NCBI GenBank assembly: GCA_030699825.1
Contig: JAUYKV010000061.1
Coordinates: 26,821-90,820, forward strand
Direction of reading: 5' to 3'
Length of the DNA: 64,000 nt
Source: Pseudomonas sp.
GTDB taxonomy: Bacteria; Pseudomonadota; Gammaproteobacteria; Pseudomonadales; Pseudomonadaceae
The translations under genes were made by a program, and so were the position numbers. A model generated the notes under the pieces. That model saw only the letters and a list, made by a program, of their open reading frames with translations, did no database searches and had not been told where the DNA came from. Shown here piece by piece: positions 8,540 to 16,813 of the stretch. Positions within the stretch are counted from its first letter, which is position 1; each line of letters begins with the position of its first letter.

Positions 8540-8610
8540 GTAGGGTCGGTTGAGCGCAGCGCTAGCCGTCGCCATTTTGTTGGGTATCGCTGCGCTCAAC
8601 GCCAACCTAC
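8540..8610. repeat. inverted pair of the GTTGAGCGCAGCG / CGCTGCGCTCAAC dispersed repeat
   Basis: The left arm, 8540-8561, reads GTAGG...GGTTGAGCGCAGCG. The right arm, 8588-8610, reads CGCTGCGCTCAACG...CCTAC. Together they can fold into a hairpin of about 71 bases. The same sequence family appears at 19,017-19,216. It occupies nearly the whole gap between the glycosyltransferase and AMP-ligase genes inside the aryl-polyene operon. Confidence 0.7.
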
Positions 8611-8619
8611 AAAAGCGGC

Positions 8620-10431
8620 TCATTGTGCGGCTCCGAGCAAGATGCGTCCGGACGAGCAGGCCTTGTCGCCGTTGCGGAAGCTGAAGTAGAGCTTGCCGCG
8701 GCTGGCGTCGAAGCGCAGCGACAGCTGCAGGGGATCGCCGGGGCGCACCAGTTGCTGGAATTTCAGCACTTCCATGCCGATGAAGCGCGGCGGCAGGTGC
8801 TCGATCAGTTGCCGCGCCAGCTGTTGGGCCCAGTCGATCTGCACCACGCCCGGTAGCACCGGGGTCTGTGGGAAGTGGCCGCTGAAGTGGGCCAGGTCCA
8901 GCGGCACCTCTAGTTCAAGCTGCCATTCGCCGTCCCGCTCGACGGCGCTCAGCGGTTCGACCAGGGTCGGGCGCGGCGCGGCGAGCAGTGCCTCGACCGC
9001 CGCTTGGGCCAGTTTGCCCTGGCTGCTGTAGGGCAACTGGCTGAGCAGACGCCAGCGCCGTGGCAGGGCGATGGCTTCGCAGTGCCCGGCCAGGTGCCGG
9101 CGCAGGGTCTCGGTGACGCTGCGTCGGCCCTGGTTGCGCAACGCATGCACGCCGTCCGGACTCAAGGCCAGCAGGGCGCCGAGGAAGGCACGGCCCTGCT
9201 GAAGCACGCCGAGGCGCGCATCGCTGACCCAGGCATGCGCCATCAGGGCCTGCTCCAGCATGGGCAGGGAGATGCGTTTTTCTTCCAGTTTGACGATGCG
9301 GTCCAGGCGTCCGCGCAGGACGAAACGGCCGTCGGCCTGGAGTTCGACGGCATCGGCGGTCTGCTCGCAGTGACCGGCCGGCAGGTAGGGCGAGGTCAGC
9401 CTGAGCGCGCCCTCGGCGTTGACCCCCAACTCGACGCCAGCGAACGGCTGCCAGGACGTATCGCCCTGGCGCCAGGCGATGCCGCCGGTTTCCGAGCTGC
9501 CGTAGATTTCCGTTGGCCACTGGCCGAGCTGGGCGTGCAACAGTTGCGCGGCCTCGGTCGGCAGGGTGCCGCCGGAGGAGAACAGCTGGCGCAACGGCTG
9601 CAGGGCGGTCCAGTCGAGGTTGTCGCCCATGCGTTTCAATAAGGCCGGGCTGGCGACCCAGGCAAAGCCAGGGGCACTGGAAGCTACTGCGGGCTGCGCG
9701 CATGCTGCTGCGTTGATAAGCGGTTCGGCCTGCTCATTTACCGCCTGTAAACTCCGCGGCCTCGCCTCTTCTCGCCTTGCATCCTCTTCGCTCGCTACGC
9801 TTCCAACACCCCTGGTAATTGCCAGGCTGGTGCGTTGCATGTCCTCGGGGAAGGGTTGCGCACGGCGCAGGAAGGCGCGGCCGGCGCACAGCGGCCAGAG
9901 CACGCGGAACAACAGGCCGTAGATGTGCTGGGCGGCCACGCTGGCGACTATCACCGCGTCGCCCAGGGTCTCGCCCCACAGCCGTTCCAGCGCTTCGACT
10001 TCGTTGCTCAGTTGGCGCAGGCTCTTGTCGATCGACTTGGCCTCGCCGCTGGAGCCGGAGGTGCACAGGGTCAGTCGGCACTGGTCGAGGTCCAGGACGC
10101 GGGCCTGCAGGGGCTCGGCGGCTCCTGCGCGATCGAGGGCGTCGAGGGCGTCGAGCCAGAGGTCGATCCGGCTCGCCAGCTGCAGGCGCGTCTGCGCCTG
10201 GGCATCGGCGGGCAGCAGCACCTGGACGCCGGCCAGCCAGGCGCCGAGCAGGGCGATCGCCAGCTCGGCGGCGTCTTCCAGGTAGAGTGCGACGCGCTGC
10301 ACGTTCTGCCCGCGCAGCTGACCGCCCAGATGCCGTGCGCGCCGGCACAGCTCGGCGTGGTCGAGGTCCGGGGTGACGCGGCGGCTGGCGTCGGGGTTCA
10401 GCAGCAGGCGATCGAGACCTATCCAGCTCAT
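8620..10431 (-). CDS. AMP-ligase fused to hotdog 3-hydroxyacyl-ACP dehydratase, with an in-frame repeat insertion
   Basis: The 603-residue protein has an acyl-adenylate-forming domain (about 1-480) with the phosphate-binding loop [12 protein letters not shown], the YGSSETGG motif and the hinge [10 protein letters not shown]-terminal ApeI-like hotdog dehydratase domain (about 495-603) has [17 protein letters not shown], the FabZ-type active-site segment. It should load and dehydrate aryl-acyl intermediates on the operon's carrier proteins. The ATG at 10,431 overlaps the upstream membrane-protein stop as ATGA. About 49 residues near 206-254, roughly from [10 protein letters not shown] to VASSAP, are encoded by a dispersed 148-bp repeat (9668-9815) that keeps the frame open. 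Whether the enzyme remains active is unknown. Confidence 0.85.
   Translation of the reverse strand: MSWIGLDRLLLNPDASRRVTPDLDHAELCRRARHLGGQLRGQNVQRVALYLEDAAELAIALLGAWLAGVQVLLPADAQAQTRLQLASRIDLWLDALDALDRAGAAEPLQARVLDLDQCRLTLCTSGSSGEAKSIDKSLRQLSNEVEALERLWGETLGDAVIVASVAAQHIYGLLFRVLWPLCAGRAFLRRAQPFPEDMQRTSLAITRGVGSVASEEDARREEARPRSLQAVNEQAEPLINAAACAQPAVASSAPGFAWVASPALLKRMGDNLDWTALQPLRQLFSSGGTLPTEAAQLLHAQLGQWPTEIYGSSETGGIAWRQGDTSWQPFAGVELGVNAEGALRLTSPYLPAGHCEQTADAVELQADGRFVLRGRLDRIVKLEEKRISLPMLEQALMAHAWVSDARLGVLQQGRAFLGALLALSPDGVHALRNQGRRSVTETLRRHLAGHCEAIALPRRWRLLSQLPYSSQGKLAQAAVEALLAAPRPTLVEPLSAVERDGEWQLELEVPLDLAHFSGHFPQTPVLPGVVQIDWAQQLARQLIEHLPPRFIGMEVLKFQQLVRPGDPLQLSLRFDASRGKLYFSFRNGDKACSSGRILLGAAQ
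9668..9815 (-). repeat. 148-bp MITE-like palindromic-ended repeat inside the AMP-ligase gene
   Basis: Read on the minus strand, the element starts CCAGGGGTGTTGGAAGCG and ends GCTTCCAGTGCCCCTGG, so the ends form an inverted repeat of about 17 bases. The interior shares clear blocks with the repeat at 43,906-44,063: TTGGAAGCGT-GCGAGCGA, GCAAGGC, CGGAGTT, AATGAGCA, AACGCAGCA and GCAGTAGCTTCCA. Only two copies occur in the window. In this copy one frame is open throughout and is read as part of the AMP-ligase. The boundaries are taken from the complementary arms. Confidence 0.8.
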
Positions 10432-11018
10432 GCCAGCCGCCTTACGCGCTGGCGTACCAGCCATTCGCCGGCGAACAGCAGGCCGATCAGGCCGTAGGAG
10501 ATCAGGCCGGTGTAGAGGGTCCACCAGGCCAGCGGCGCCCACAGGGTCAGGGCGACGGTGATCAGGCCGTTGCCGAGAAAGAACAGCGCCCAGACCTTGG
10601 TCACCTGGCGGGTGTAATGCACGGCCCGCGCGGGCAGTTCCGGCTCGCGCAGGCGTGCCAGCCGTTCCACCAGCGGTGGGCCGACTTTCAGGCTGAGGGC
10701 GAACAGGCCGAGCAGCAGCAGGTTGATCAGTACCGGATACCAGCGCAGCAGCGCCGGCTCGCCGGCCAGGCCCAGCAGCAGGCAGAACCCCAGCACCGCG
10801 GCGGCCATCCAGCGCCCGCCCGGACTTTGCTTGCCCAGCAGCAGGCGCGCCAGCCAGAGCCCGCCCAGCAGGGCGGCGAAGACCCGGGGCGAGAGGTGTT
10901 GCATGCCGTAATACACCGCGAAGGGATAGGCCAGGCCGGCCACGACCAACAGCAGGCCGAGCAGGCGACTCATGGGCGACTCTTCATTAACTGTCTGGCT
11001 TATTAACTGTTCGGCCAT
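10428..11018 (-). CDS. COG4648-type integral membrane protein of the aryl-polyene operon
   Basis: The 196-residue protein is mostly hydrophobic and has about six predicted membrane segments (for example LLGLLLVVAGLAYPFAVYY and WALFFLGNGLITVALTLW). Proteins of this type sit beside the carrier proteins and AMP-ligase in aryl-polyene clusters, and no biochemical role is established that I know of. The start at 11,018 gives a TGATG overlap with the preceding acyl carrier protein stop. A second ATG at 10,973, closer to the first membrane helix, is possible. Its stop overlaps the AMP-ligase start as ATGA. Confidence 0.75.
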   Translation of the reverse strand: MAEQLISQTVNEESPMSRLLGLLLVVAGLAYPFAVYYGMQHLSPRVFAALLGGLWLARLLLGKQSPGGRWMAAAVLGFCLLLGLAGEPALLRWYPVLINLLLLGLFALSLKVGPPLVERLARLREPELPARAVHYTRQVTKVWALFFLGNGLITVALTLWAPLAWWTLYTGLISYGLIGLLFAGEWLVRQRVRRLA

Positions 11019-11272
11019 CAGTTGTCCGGATTGACCAGGCGATGCACGGCCTCGACCACATCGCCCACGCTGCGCACCGACTTGAACTCCTCGGCGGCGA
11101 TTTTCTTGCCGGTCTGGCGCTTGATGTGATCGATCAGGTCGACGGCATCGATGCTGTCGATTTCCAGATCCTGGTAGAGGTTGGCCGTCAGGGTCACGCG
11201 CTCGGCGTCCAGCTCGAACAGTTCGACCATGGCGTCGCGCAGGGTGGCGAAGATTTCATCACGGGTTTGCAT
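11018..11272 (-). CDS. acyl carrier protein 2 of the aryl-polyene operon
   Basis: The 84-residue protein is a phosphopantetheine carrier with the attachment site EIDSIDAVDLIDHI, where the Ser of DSI should carry the 4'-phosphopantetheine arm. The four-helix pattern and length are normal. Aryl-polyene clusters usually encode two dissimilar carrier proteins side by side, as here. It starts 11 bases after the stop of the first carrier and is coupled to the membrane protein by a one-base overlap. Confidence 0.92.
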   Translation of the reverse strand: MQTRDEIFATLRDAMVELFELDAERVTLTANLYQDLEIDSIDAVDLIDHIKRQTGKKIAAEEFKSVRSVGDVVEAVHRLVNPDN

Positions 11273-11283
11273 GTGCTGAGTCC

Positions 11284-11544
11284 TCAGGCCGTTTGTCGTG
11301 CGGCAACAAAGGCCGCGAGACTGGCCACGTTGGCAAAGTGCTCACGGGTGTCCTTGGCTTCGGCGTCGATCTTAATGGCGAAACGCTTCTGGATCGCCAG
11401 ACCCAGCTCCAGGGCGTCCACCGAGTCCAGCCCCAGGCCTTCGCCGAACAGTGGCAGGTCGGTGCCGATGTCGGCGGCGGTCATGTCTTCCAGGCCGAGG
11501 GCCTCAATGATCAGGTGCTTGATTTCCAGCTGTAAATCGCTCAT
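11284..11544 (-). CDS. acyl carrier protein 1 of the aryl-polyene operon
   Basis: The 86-residue protein has the carrier motif GLGLDSVDALELGLAI with the modifiable serine in DSV. The N-terminal helix and the glycine-rich LPLFGEGLG before the serine are characteristic of the FabF-type aryl-polyene carriers. Its start lies inside the end of the acyltransferase gene (41-base overlap), so translation of the two is probably coupled. The two carriers differ clearly in sequence, suggesting different roles such as starter loading versus elongation. Confidence 0.92.
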   Translation of the reverse strand: MSDLQLEIKHLIIEALGLEDMTAADIGTDLPLFGEGLGLDSVDALELGLAIQKRFAIKIDAEAKDTREHFANVASLAAFVAARQTA

Positions 11545-12334
11545 CTACGGCGAGCTCCTTAATGAAGTGATGGTGCAAGAATTCGTTGAGTTTACGCGAG
11601 GCGATGGGCGCCGATCCCTGTGCGCTGAACAATTGCGGGTCGATATCTTCGCCCACCCGCAGGTGAACGTGAAAACGCCGCGACGGAATACGGTACCAGG
11701 GCTCGGCCTTGGTCAGGGTGGTCGGTGTCACGCTGATCGCCACCGGGGTGACGATGCGCGCGCCGCGCAGCGCGATGGCGGCCGCCCCCCTGTGGAACTC
11801 GGGCGGCTGCCCCGGGGTGGTGCGCGTGCCTTCGGGGAAAATCACCAGGGTCTGGCCGTCGTGCAGGGCGCTGGCGGCTTCGTCGAGCATGTCCATGCTG
11901 CCGCTGTTGCTGATGTACTGGGCGGCGCGAATCGGCCCGCGCATGCAGGGATTGTCCCACAGGCTCTGCTTGACCACGCAGTTGGCGTCGCGGATGAAGG
12001 CGATCAGCACCACCACGTCGATCAGCGACGGGTGGTTGGCGAGCACCAGCTGGCCCGGCCGGCCCAGGCGTTCGGCGCCTTCCACCTCGTAGGTCAGCAC
12101 CCCGCTGCGGAACATGAACTGGACGAAGGCGCGGAACACCCAACTGATCACGCCGCGCGCGCGGCGCCGGCGAGTCTCGGCGTCGCCCGGCAGCAGGCCG
12201 AGCAGGGGGAAGACCAGCACGCGCAGCAGCACACCGCCGATGCCGAACAGGGCGAAGCTCAGCGCGGTGGCGATCAGGCGCCACCAGAGGGGCGCGCTGT
12301 AGGGGCTCAAGCCTTGTTGTGTGACCAGATCCAT
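11504..12334 (-). CDS. 1-acyl-glycerol-3-phosphate acyltransferase-like protein (PlsC fold)
   Basis: The 276-residue protein has N-terminal hydrophobic segments (LIATALSFALFGIGGVLLRVLVF) followed by a PlsC acyltransferase domain with NHPSLID (His-x4-Asp catalytic motif) near residue 100 and the FPEGTR substrate-binding motif near 170. It probably transfers an acyl group in assembling the lipid-bound polyene. The ATG at 12,334 was chosen because the longer frame to 12,412 lies in the upstream gene; even so it overlaps that gene by 28 bases and the next carrier gene by 41. Confidence 0.85.
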   Translation of the reverse strand: MDLVTQQGLSPYSAPLWWRLIATALSFALFGIGGVLLRVLVFPLLGLLPGDAETRRRRARGVISWVFRAFVQFMFRSGVLTYEVEGAERLGRPGQLVLANHPSLIDVVVLIAFIRDANCVVKQSLWDNPCMRGPIRAAQYISNSGSMDMLDEAASALHDGQTLVIFPEGTRTTPGQPPEFHRGAAAIALRGARIVTPVAISVTPTTLTKAEPWYRIPSRRFHVHLRVGEDIDPQLFSAQGSAPIASRKLNEFLHHHFIKELAVDERFTAGNQAPDH

Positions 12335-13020
12335 TGGCGGCTGTTCCAGTGATGCACGAGGGTCGGCTGTCCGCTGCAGAGCGCACGCAGCAGGCTGAGG
12401 GGGTGTGGCCATTCGGCTTGTTGGCCTTCACCGCTACAGAGTTGCAGGTGCCAGTCGTCGCCGGGCGTGAGCAGTAGGGCGACGGCATAGGGAAAAGGCA
12501 CGTCGTCGATAGAGGGCGCGTACAGCGCTGGGGGTGCTTCCTCGGCAATCACCAGCAGCACTGCCGGAGCGCCCTCGCCGAGCAGCATGCTGGCTTCCAG
12601 CATGGCGTGTTCGAGGCCATCGCCGGCAGCGGCCACGGCGGTCATTTCGCTGGTGTCGCCGCGCAGGATCGACCACTGGCCGATGATGGCGTTGTGCACC
12701 GACAGGCTGAACTGGGTCGGCGACAGGGGTTCATCGCGCGCCAGATCGCCGAGGATGGCCAGGGTGCGCGGTGTTTCACCGTGGCGCGAGGCGAAGATCA
12801 GGGGCAAGGCCGGGTAAGCGTCGGCCAGCGGCCAGGCAACCTGAAACAGCATCCGCGCCAGGCGGCTGAGGCGTCGGCGTTGCATGGCCGGGAGGAAGCT
12901 GACATCCGGTTGCTGCTGGTCGTCAGCCACGCGCACAGGCAACTGGCACCAGGCGCGCCAGTCATCGATGCTTTCCAGGCCGGGGGCCCAGGCATGCCAT
13001 TGCTTGATCCTGAAATGCAT
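12307..13020 (-). CDS. ketosynthase-like / chain-length-factor protein, first gene of the aryl-polyene operon
   Basis: The 237-residue protein corresponds to the short beta-ketoacyl synthase N-terminal-like family found at the head of aryl-polyene operons. It has the ketosynthase-like strands PLIFASRHGE, PTQFSLSVHNAIIG and MTAVAAAGDGLEHAMLEA, where an active-site cysteine would be expected but is Ala-Ala, so it looks non-catalytic and chain-length-factor-like. It would pair with a catalytic ketosynthase encoded outside the window. The ATG at 13,020 is the first in the operon, and the promoter should lie in the 239-bp divergent gap up to 13,259. The preceding 34 residues of open frame lack support. 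Confidence 0.78.
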   Translation of the reverse strand: MHFRIKQWHAWAPGLESIDDWRAWCQLPVRVADDQQQPDVSFLPAMQRRRLSRLARMLFQVAWPLADAYPALPLIFASRHGETPRTLAILGDLARDEPLSPTQFSLSVHNAIIGQWSILRGDTSEMTAVAAAGDGLEHAMLEASMLLGEGAPAVLLVIAEEAPPALYAPSIDDVPFPYAVALLLTPGDDWHLQLCSGEGQQAEWPHPLSLLRALCSGQPTLVHHWNSRQWIWSHNKA

Positions 13021-13259
13021 CACACGAAGCGTTTTCCCGGCCCCTGTGGGCGTCCTTGTCAACTGCGGCTGTCCCGCGCGACAGCTTGAATTGCCGACGG
13101 CGCCATGGCGAAGTGCCCGCATTATCTAGGTCGCCGGCATTCTGCGCAAACTTTGCCGGTAGGCTTCTGATGGAGGGTGCGGCGATTTAAGACGCCGACC
13201 TCGCCCTTGTCATGCGCTTTGCATAGAATCCAGGGTCAACGGAATCAGGGAGGTTTGTC

Positions 13260-14033
13260 ATGCGGCGTGTGGTGTTCAATCAGAAAGGCGGAGTGGGCAA
13301 GTCCAGCATTGCCTGCAACCTGGCGGCCGTAAGCGCCTCGCAGGGCTACCGCACGCTGTTGGTCGATCTGGATTCCCAGGCCAACTCCACCCACTACCTC
13401 ACCGGCCTGACGGGCGACGAGATCCCCATGGGCATCGCCGAGTTCTTCAAGCTCAGCCTGAGCAACGGCCCTTTTTCCAAGAAGGGCCGGGTCGATATCT
13501 ACGAGACGCCGTTCGACAATTTGCATGTGGTCACGGCCACCGCCGAACTGGCCGATCTGCAGCCCAAGCTGGAGTCGAAACACAAGATCAACAAGCTGCG
13601 CAAATTGCTCGATGAGCTGGCCGGGGATTATGAGCGGATTTACCTGGATACGCCGCCTGCGTTGAATTTCTACACGGTTTCCGCACTGATCGCCGCTGAT
13701 CGGGTATTGATCCCCTTCGATTGCGACAGTTTCTCGCGCCAGGCCCTGTATGGTCTGTTGCAGGAAATCGAAGAGCTCAAGGAAGACCACAACGAAGGGC
13801 TGGAGGTCGAGGGTATCGTGGTCAACCAGTTTCAGCCGCGAGCGACCCTGCCCCAGCAGTTGCTCAATGAGCTGATCGCGGAGGGCTTGCCGGTGTTGCC
13901 GGTGAACCTGATGAGTTCGGTGCGCATGCGTGAATCGCACCAGGCCTGCACGCCGCTGATCTATCTGGATGCACGGCACAAGCTGACCCAGCAGTTCGTC
14001 GAGCTGCACGACCTGCTCAACGCTAGCGATTAG
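13260..14033 (+). CDS. ParA-family ATPase (orphan)
   Basis: The 257-residue deviant-Walker-A ATPase begins [16 protein letters not shown], so the KGGVGKS loop with its signature lysine is at 9-15. Further features are VDLDSQAN at about 35-42 and DTPPAL near 129. ParA/Soj proteins position DNA or protein cargo, but no ParB partner or parS site is visible next to it, so its cargo is unknown. It follows GGGAGG seven bases upstream of the ATG. A strong terminator follows directly. In PAO1, as I recall, the equivalent gene also heads this conserved block. Confidence 0.88.
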   Translation: MRRVVFNQKGGVGKSSIACNLAAVSASQGYRTLLVDLDSQANSTHYLTGLTGDEIPMGIAEFFKLSLSNGPFSKKGRVDIYETPFDNLHVVTATAELADLQPKLESKHKINKLRKLLDELAGDYERIYLDTPPALNFYTVSALIAADRVLIPFDCDSFSRQALYGLLQEIEELKEDHNEGLEVEGIVVNQFQPRATLPQQLLNELIAEGLPVLPVNLMSSVRMRESHQACTPLIYLDARHKLTQQFVELHDLLNASD

Positions 14034-14050
14034 TCGGGGTCGGGTAAAAC

Positions 14051-14085
14051 GACAAAGGCGCCAGTGGCGCCTTTGTCATTTTGTC
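14051..14085 (+). terminator. intrinsic terminator between parA-like and usp genes
   Basis: A perfect 12-bp stem GACAAAGGCGCC / GGCGCCTTTGTC (14,051-14,062 and 14,066-14,077) with a three-base loop is followed by ATTTTGTCC. It lies 18 bases after the ParA stop and before the convergent stress-protein gene, so it can serve the plus-strand gene and, through its A-rich left flank, possibly both. Confidence 0.85.
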
Positions 14086-14099
14086 CGGGTGATGGCTGT

Positions 14100-14900
14100 T
14101 TAGCGACGTACGACAAAAATGTCGCAGGGCGCCTTGTGCAGGAAATGCTGGGCCAGGCTACCGAGCAATGCCTGGGACAAAGCGCTGCGGCCATGGCTGC
14201 CGAGTACCAGCAACTCGCTGCGGCGGGTTTTCAGCTGTTCCTGCAGGCTGCGCAGGATGCCGCCTTGTTGCACCGAATGGGTCAGGGTCGGGCCCTCTGC
14301 GGGCAGGATCTGCGCTTCGTCCTCCAGCAGCTGATCGATCAGGGCGCGCTGGATCTGCAGTTGCGCCTCGACTTGCCTGGGGCTGCCCTTGTCCGGCGCG
14401 AACACATGCAGCGCATGCAGTTCGGCCGTTGCCGGCAGCAGGCGGTAGGCCTGCTCCAGGGCGCTGCAGGCGCAGAGCGAGAAGTCGATGGCGGCAAGCG
14501 CGCGCTGGTAGGGCTGGAACTCGTTGCGCGCCACCAGCAGCAGCGGCACGCTGCAGTGCCTGGCGATACGGTCCAGGCTGGTGCCGGAGAAGAAATCGTG
14601 GCGCTGGTGGTGGGCGCCCAGTACCAGCAGGTCGCAACCCAGTTCCTGCACCTGCTGCAACACCACCTCGGACGGTTTGCCGCTGATCAGGCGCAGTTCG
14701 CTGCCCGGTGGGGCATAGCGGGTCAGGCTGCGATCCAGCGCCTGATGGGCCTGTTCGTGCGCCTGGCTGCTCTGGGTGGGGTCGAGAACGTGCAATATCG
14801 TCAGCTTGGCGTTGTGCTGTTGCGCCAGCTGGGTGGCACGACACAGGGCCATGTCGGCCGTGTCGCGCAAGTCATGGGCAATGAGGATATGCATAAACAT
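14100..14900 (-). CDS. tandem universal stress protein (two UspA domains)
   Basis: The 266-residue protein has two UspA folds. Domain one starts HILIAHDLRDTADMAL, and domain two (from about residue 130, ALAAIDFSLCACSALEQ) ends with the ATP-binding-type motif GSHGRSALSQALLGSLAQHFLHKAPCDIFVV. The first domain has the weaker loop GAHHQRHDFFSGTSLDRIA. Double-domain stress proteins are usually induced under growth arrest or low oxygen in pseudomonads. GGAG lies nine bases upstream of the ATG at 14,900; a second ATG two codons later is also possible. Confidence 0.88.
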   Translation of the reverse strand: MFMHILIAHDLRDTADMALCRATQLAQQHNAKLTILHVLDPTQSSQAHEQAHQALDRSLTRYAPPGSELRLISGKPSEVVLQQVQELGCDLLVLGAHHQRHDFFSGTSLDRIARHCSVPLLLVARNEFQPYQRALAAIDFSLCACSALEQAYRLLPATAELHALHVFAPDKGSPRQVEAQLQIQRALIDQLLEDEAQILPAEGPTLTHSVQQGGILRSLQEQLKTRRSELLVLGSHGRSALSQALLGSLAQHFLHKAPCDIFVVRR

Positions 14901-15008
14901 GAGACAAATCTCCGGCCGATGGATGTCGGCGATTTATTATCCATCAAGCAATAGTCGTTCTTTTGACCTTAGGCAAGGCCAGGCGTCAGAGGGTGTAAAA
15001 ATATCGAA

Positions 15009-15031
15009 CGCAGTAGGCGAGCGTTTTTCAC
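15009..15031 (-). repeat. short dispersed motif GTGAAAAACG-CTCGCCTACTGCG
   Basis: On the minus strand just after the trxC stop, this 23-base motif matches the plus-strand motif at 35,108-35,131, allowing one inserted base. It includes AACGC...GCGTT arms and is followed within a few bases by ATTTTT, so it may also act as a weak terminator for trxC. Confidence 0.45.
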
Positions 15032-15037
15032 CGGCTC

Positions 15038-15472
15038 TCAGAATCCTTGGCTCTGCAGCCAGGCCAGCAGTTGCGGCAGTGGCAGGGCGCCGCTCTGGCG
15101 TGCGACTTCGCGGCCGCCCTTGAACAAAATCAGGCTGGGGATCGAGCGGATGCCCAGCTGGCTGGACAGTTGCGGGTTGGCCTCGCTGTCCAGCTTGCCC
15201 AGGCGACAGCGCCCCTGCAGTTGGCCCGCCGCCTGGTAGAAGGTCGGTGCGAAGGCCTTGCAGGGGCCGCACCAGTCGGCCCAGACATCCACCAGCAGCG
15301 GCAGGTCGCCCTTGAGCTGGCTGGCGAAGTTGGCCTGGGTCAGTTCGAACGGCGTGCTTGGCACCACTTCATGCTTGCAGCGCCCGCAGCGCGGGTTGTC
15401 GCCCAGGCGCTCGGCGGGGATGCGGTTAAGGCCGTTGCAGCTTGGGCAGGGAATCAGCAGCGGGTTGGACAT
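15038..15472 (-). CDS. trxC: thioredoxin 2
   Basis: The 144-residue protein has the N-terminal zinc-binding extension of TrxC, with CPSC at 9-12 and CGRC near 29-32, followed by a thioredoxin fold with the active site WADWCGPCK near 70. It reduces protein disulfides in the cytoplasm, and TrxC-type thioredoxins are linked to oxidative stress. The ribosome-binding GGAG six bases before the ATG lies inside the 3' arm of a perfect 10-bp hairpin (see the regulatory entry), so translation may be controlled. It is downstream of metY in the same direction with a 63-bp gap. Confidence 0.93.
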   Translation of the reverse strand: MSNPLLIPCPSCNGLNRIPAERLGDNPRCGRCKHEVVPSTPFELTQANFASQLKGDLPLLVDVWADWCGPCKAFAPTFYQAAGQLQGRCRLGKLDSEANPQLSSQLGIRSIPSLILFKGGREVARQSGALPLPQLLAWLQSQGF

Positions 15473-15510
15473 GAGCGACTCCAGAGACGGGTAGTCCTTA
15501 TCTGGAGTCG
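15473..15510 (-). promoter_or_regulatory. hairpin that covers the trxC ribosome-binding site
   Basis: On the minus strand, CGACTCCAGA (15,510-15,501) pairs perfectly with TCTGGAGTCG (15,485-15,476) around a 15-base loop, and the ATG of trxC follows three bases later. The GGAG of the ribosome-binding site is inside the right arm. No T-run follows, so it is not a typical terminator for metY. It could be a translational switch or thermometer-like element, or a DNA operator; function is not established. The loop contains an alternative AAGGA. Confidence 0.55.
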
Positions 15511-15535
15511 ACTGACCCGCTTATCAAGGCCGAAC

Positions 15536-16813
15536 TCAATCCCCGGCGGCCTGCAGTGCCTGTTGCAGGTCGGCAAGGATGTCGTCGCTGTGTTCGATGC
15601 CGATCGACAGGCGCACCATGTCGCGCGGCACGCCGGCCTTGGCCAGTTCCTCGTCGTTGAGCTGACGGTGGGTGGTGGAAGCCGGATGGCAGGCCAGCGA
15701 TTTGGCGTCGCCGATATTGACCAGGCGCACCACCAGCTTGAGCGCATCGATAAAGCGCGCCCCCGCCGCCTGACCGCCGACGATGCCGAAGGAGAGGATC
15801 GAGGCCGGTTTGCCCTGGCAGTATTTTTGCGCCAGGTCATGCTCGGGATGATCGCTCAGACCGGCGTACTTGACCCAGGCCACCTGCGGGTGATTCTGCA
15901 GGTATTCGGCGACCTTGAGTGCGTTCTCGCAGTGACGCTCCATGCGCAGGGCCAGGGTTTCCAGGCCTTGCAGGATCAGGAAGGAATTGAACGGCGAGAT
16001 GGCCGCGCCCATGTTGCGCAGCGGTACCACCCGGCAGCGGCCGATGAAGGCCGCCGGGCCGAAGGCCTCGGTGTAGGTCACGCCGTGGTAGGAGGCGTCC
16101 GGGGTGTTGAGCAGGGCGAAGCGCTCCTGGTGCTGCGCCCAGGGGAAGTTGCCGGAGTCGACCACGATGCCGCCGATGCTGGTGCCGTGGCCACCCATGT
16201 ACTTGGTCAGCGAGTGCACCACGATGTCGGCGCCGTGCTCGAAGGGGCGACACAGCATGGGCGTGGCCACGGTGTTGTCGACGATCAGCGGCACGCCATG
16301 GCGGTGGGCCGCGTCGGCCAGCGCTTGCAGGTCAATGATGTTGCCGGCCGGGTTGCCGATGGACTCGCAGAACACTGCCTTGGTCTTGTTGTCGATCAGC
16401 GCTTCCAGAGCGGCGATATCGTCATGGGCGGCGAAGCGCACTTCGATGCCCTGGCGCGGCAGGGTGTGGGCGAACAGGTTATAGGTGCCGCCATACAGCT
16501 TGGCCACCGAGACGATGTTGTCGCCGACTTCGGCGATGGTCTGGATGGCATAGGTGATGGCCGCCATGCCGGACGCCACGGCCAGCGCGCCGACGCCGCC
16601 TTCCAGGGCCGCCACGCGTTTTTCCAGTACGTCGGTGGTGGGATTCATGATCCGCGTGTAGATGTTGCCGGCGACCTTGAGGTCGAACAGGTCGGCACCG
16701 TGCTGGGTGTCGTCGAAGGCGTAGGAGGTGGTCTGGTAGATCGGCACCGCTACCGCCCTGGTGGTCGGGTCAGGGCTGTAACCGGCATGGATGGCCAGGG
16801 TTTCCAGTTTCAT
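15536..16813 (-). CDS. metY: O-acetylhomoserine sulfhydrylase (homocysteine synthase)
   Basis: The 425-residue PLP enzyme of the Cys/Met metabolism family has the PLP lysine Lys204 in HSLTKYMGGHG, with the N-terminal YTRIMNPTTDVLEKRVAALEGG (about 52-73) and VDNTVATP (178-185) that define the O-acetylhomoserine/O-succinylhomoserine sulfhydrylase group. It forms homocysteine from an acyl-homoserine and sulfide in methionine synthesis. The long LYGGTYNLF and the 425-residue length favour MetY over MetZ. The start ATG at 16,813 is the first in frame. Confidence 0.88.
   Translation of the reverse strand: MKLETLAIHAGYSPDPTTRAVAVPIYQTTSYAFDDTQHGADLFDLKVAGNIYTRIMNPTTDVLEKRVAALEGGVGALAVASGMAAITYAIQTIAEVGDNIVSVAKLYGGTYNLFAHTLPRQGIEVRFAAHDDIAALEALIDNKTKAVFCESIGNPAGNIIDLQALADAAHRHGVPLIVDNTVATPMLCRPFEHGADIVVHSLTKYMGGHGTSIGGIVVDSGNFPWAQHQERFALLNTPDASYHGVTYTEAFGPAAFIGRCRVVPLRNMGAAISPFNSFLILQGLETLALRMERHCENALKVAEYLQNHPQVAWVKYAGLSDHPEHDLAQKYCQGKPASILSFGIVGGQAAGARFIDALKLVVRLVNIGDAKSLACHPASTTHRQLNDEELAKAGVPRDMVRLSIGIEHSDDILADLQQALQAAGD

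Noticed and set aside
8620..10542. AMP-ligase start at 10,542
   Set aside because: The extra 37 residues lie in the preceding membrane-protein gene and read as arginine-rich shadow sequence. The ATG at 10,431 is coupled by ATGA and begins a normal N-terminus.
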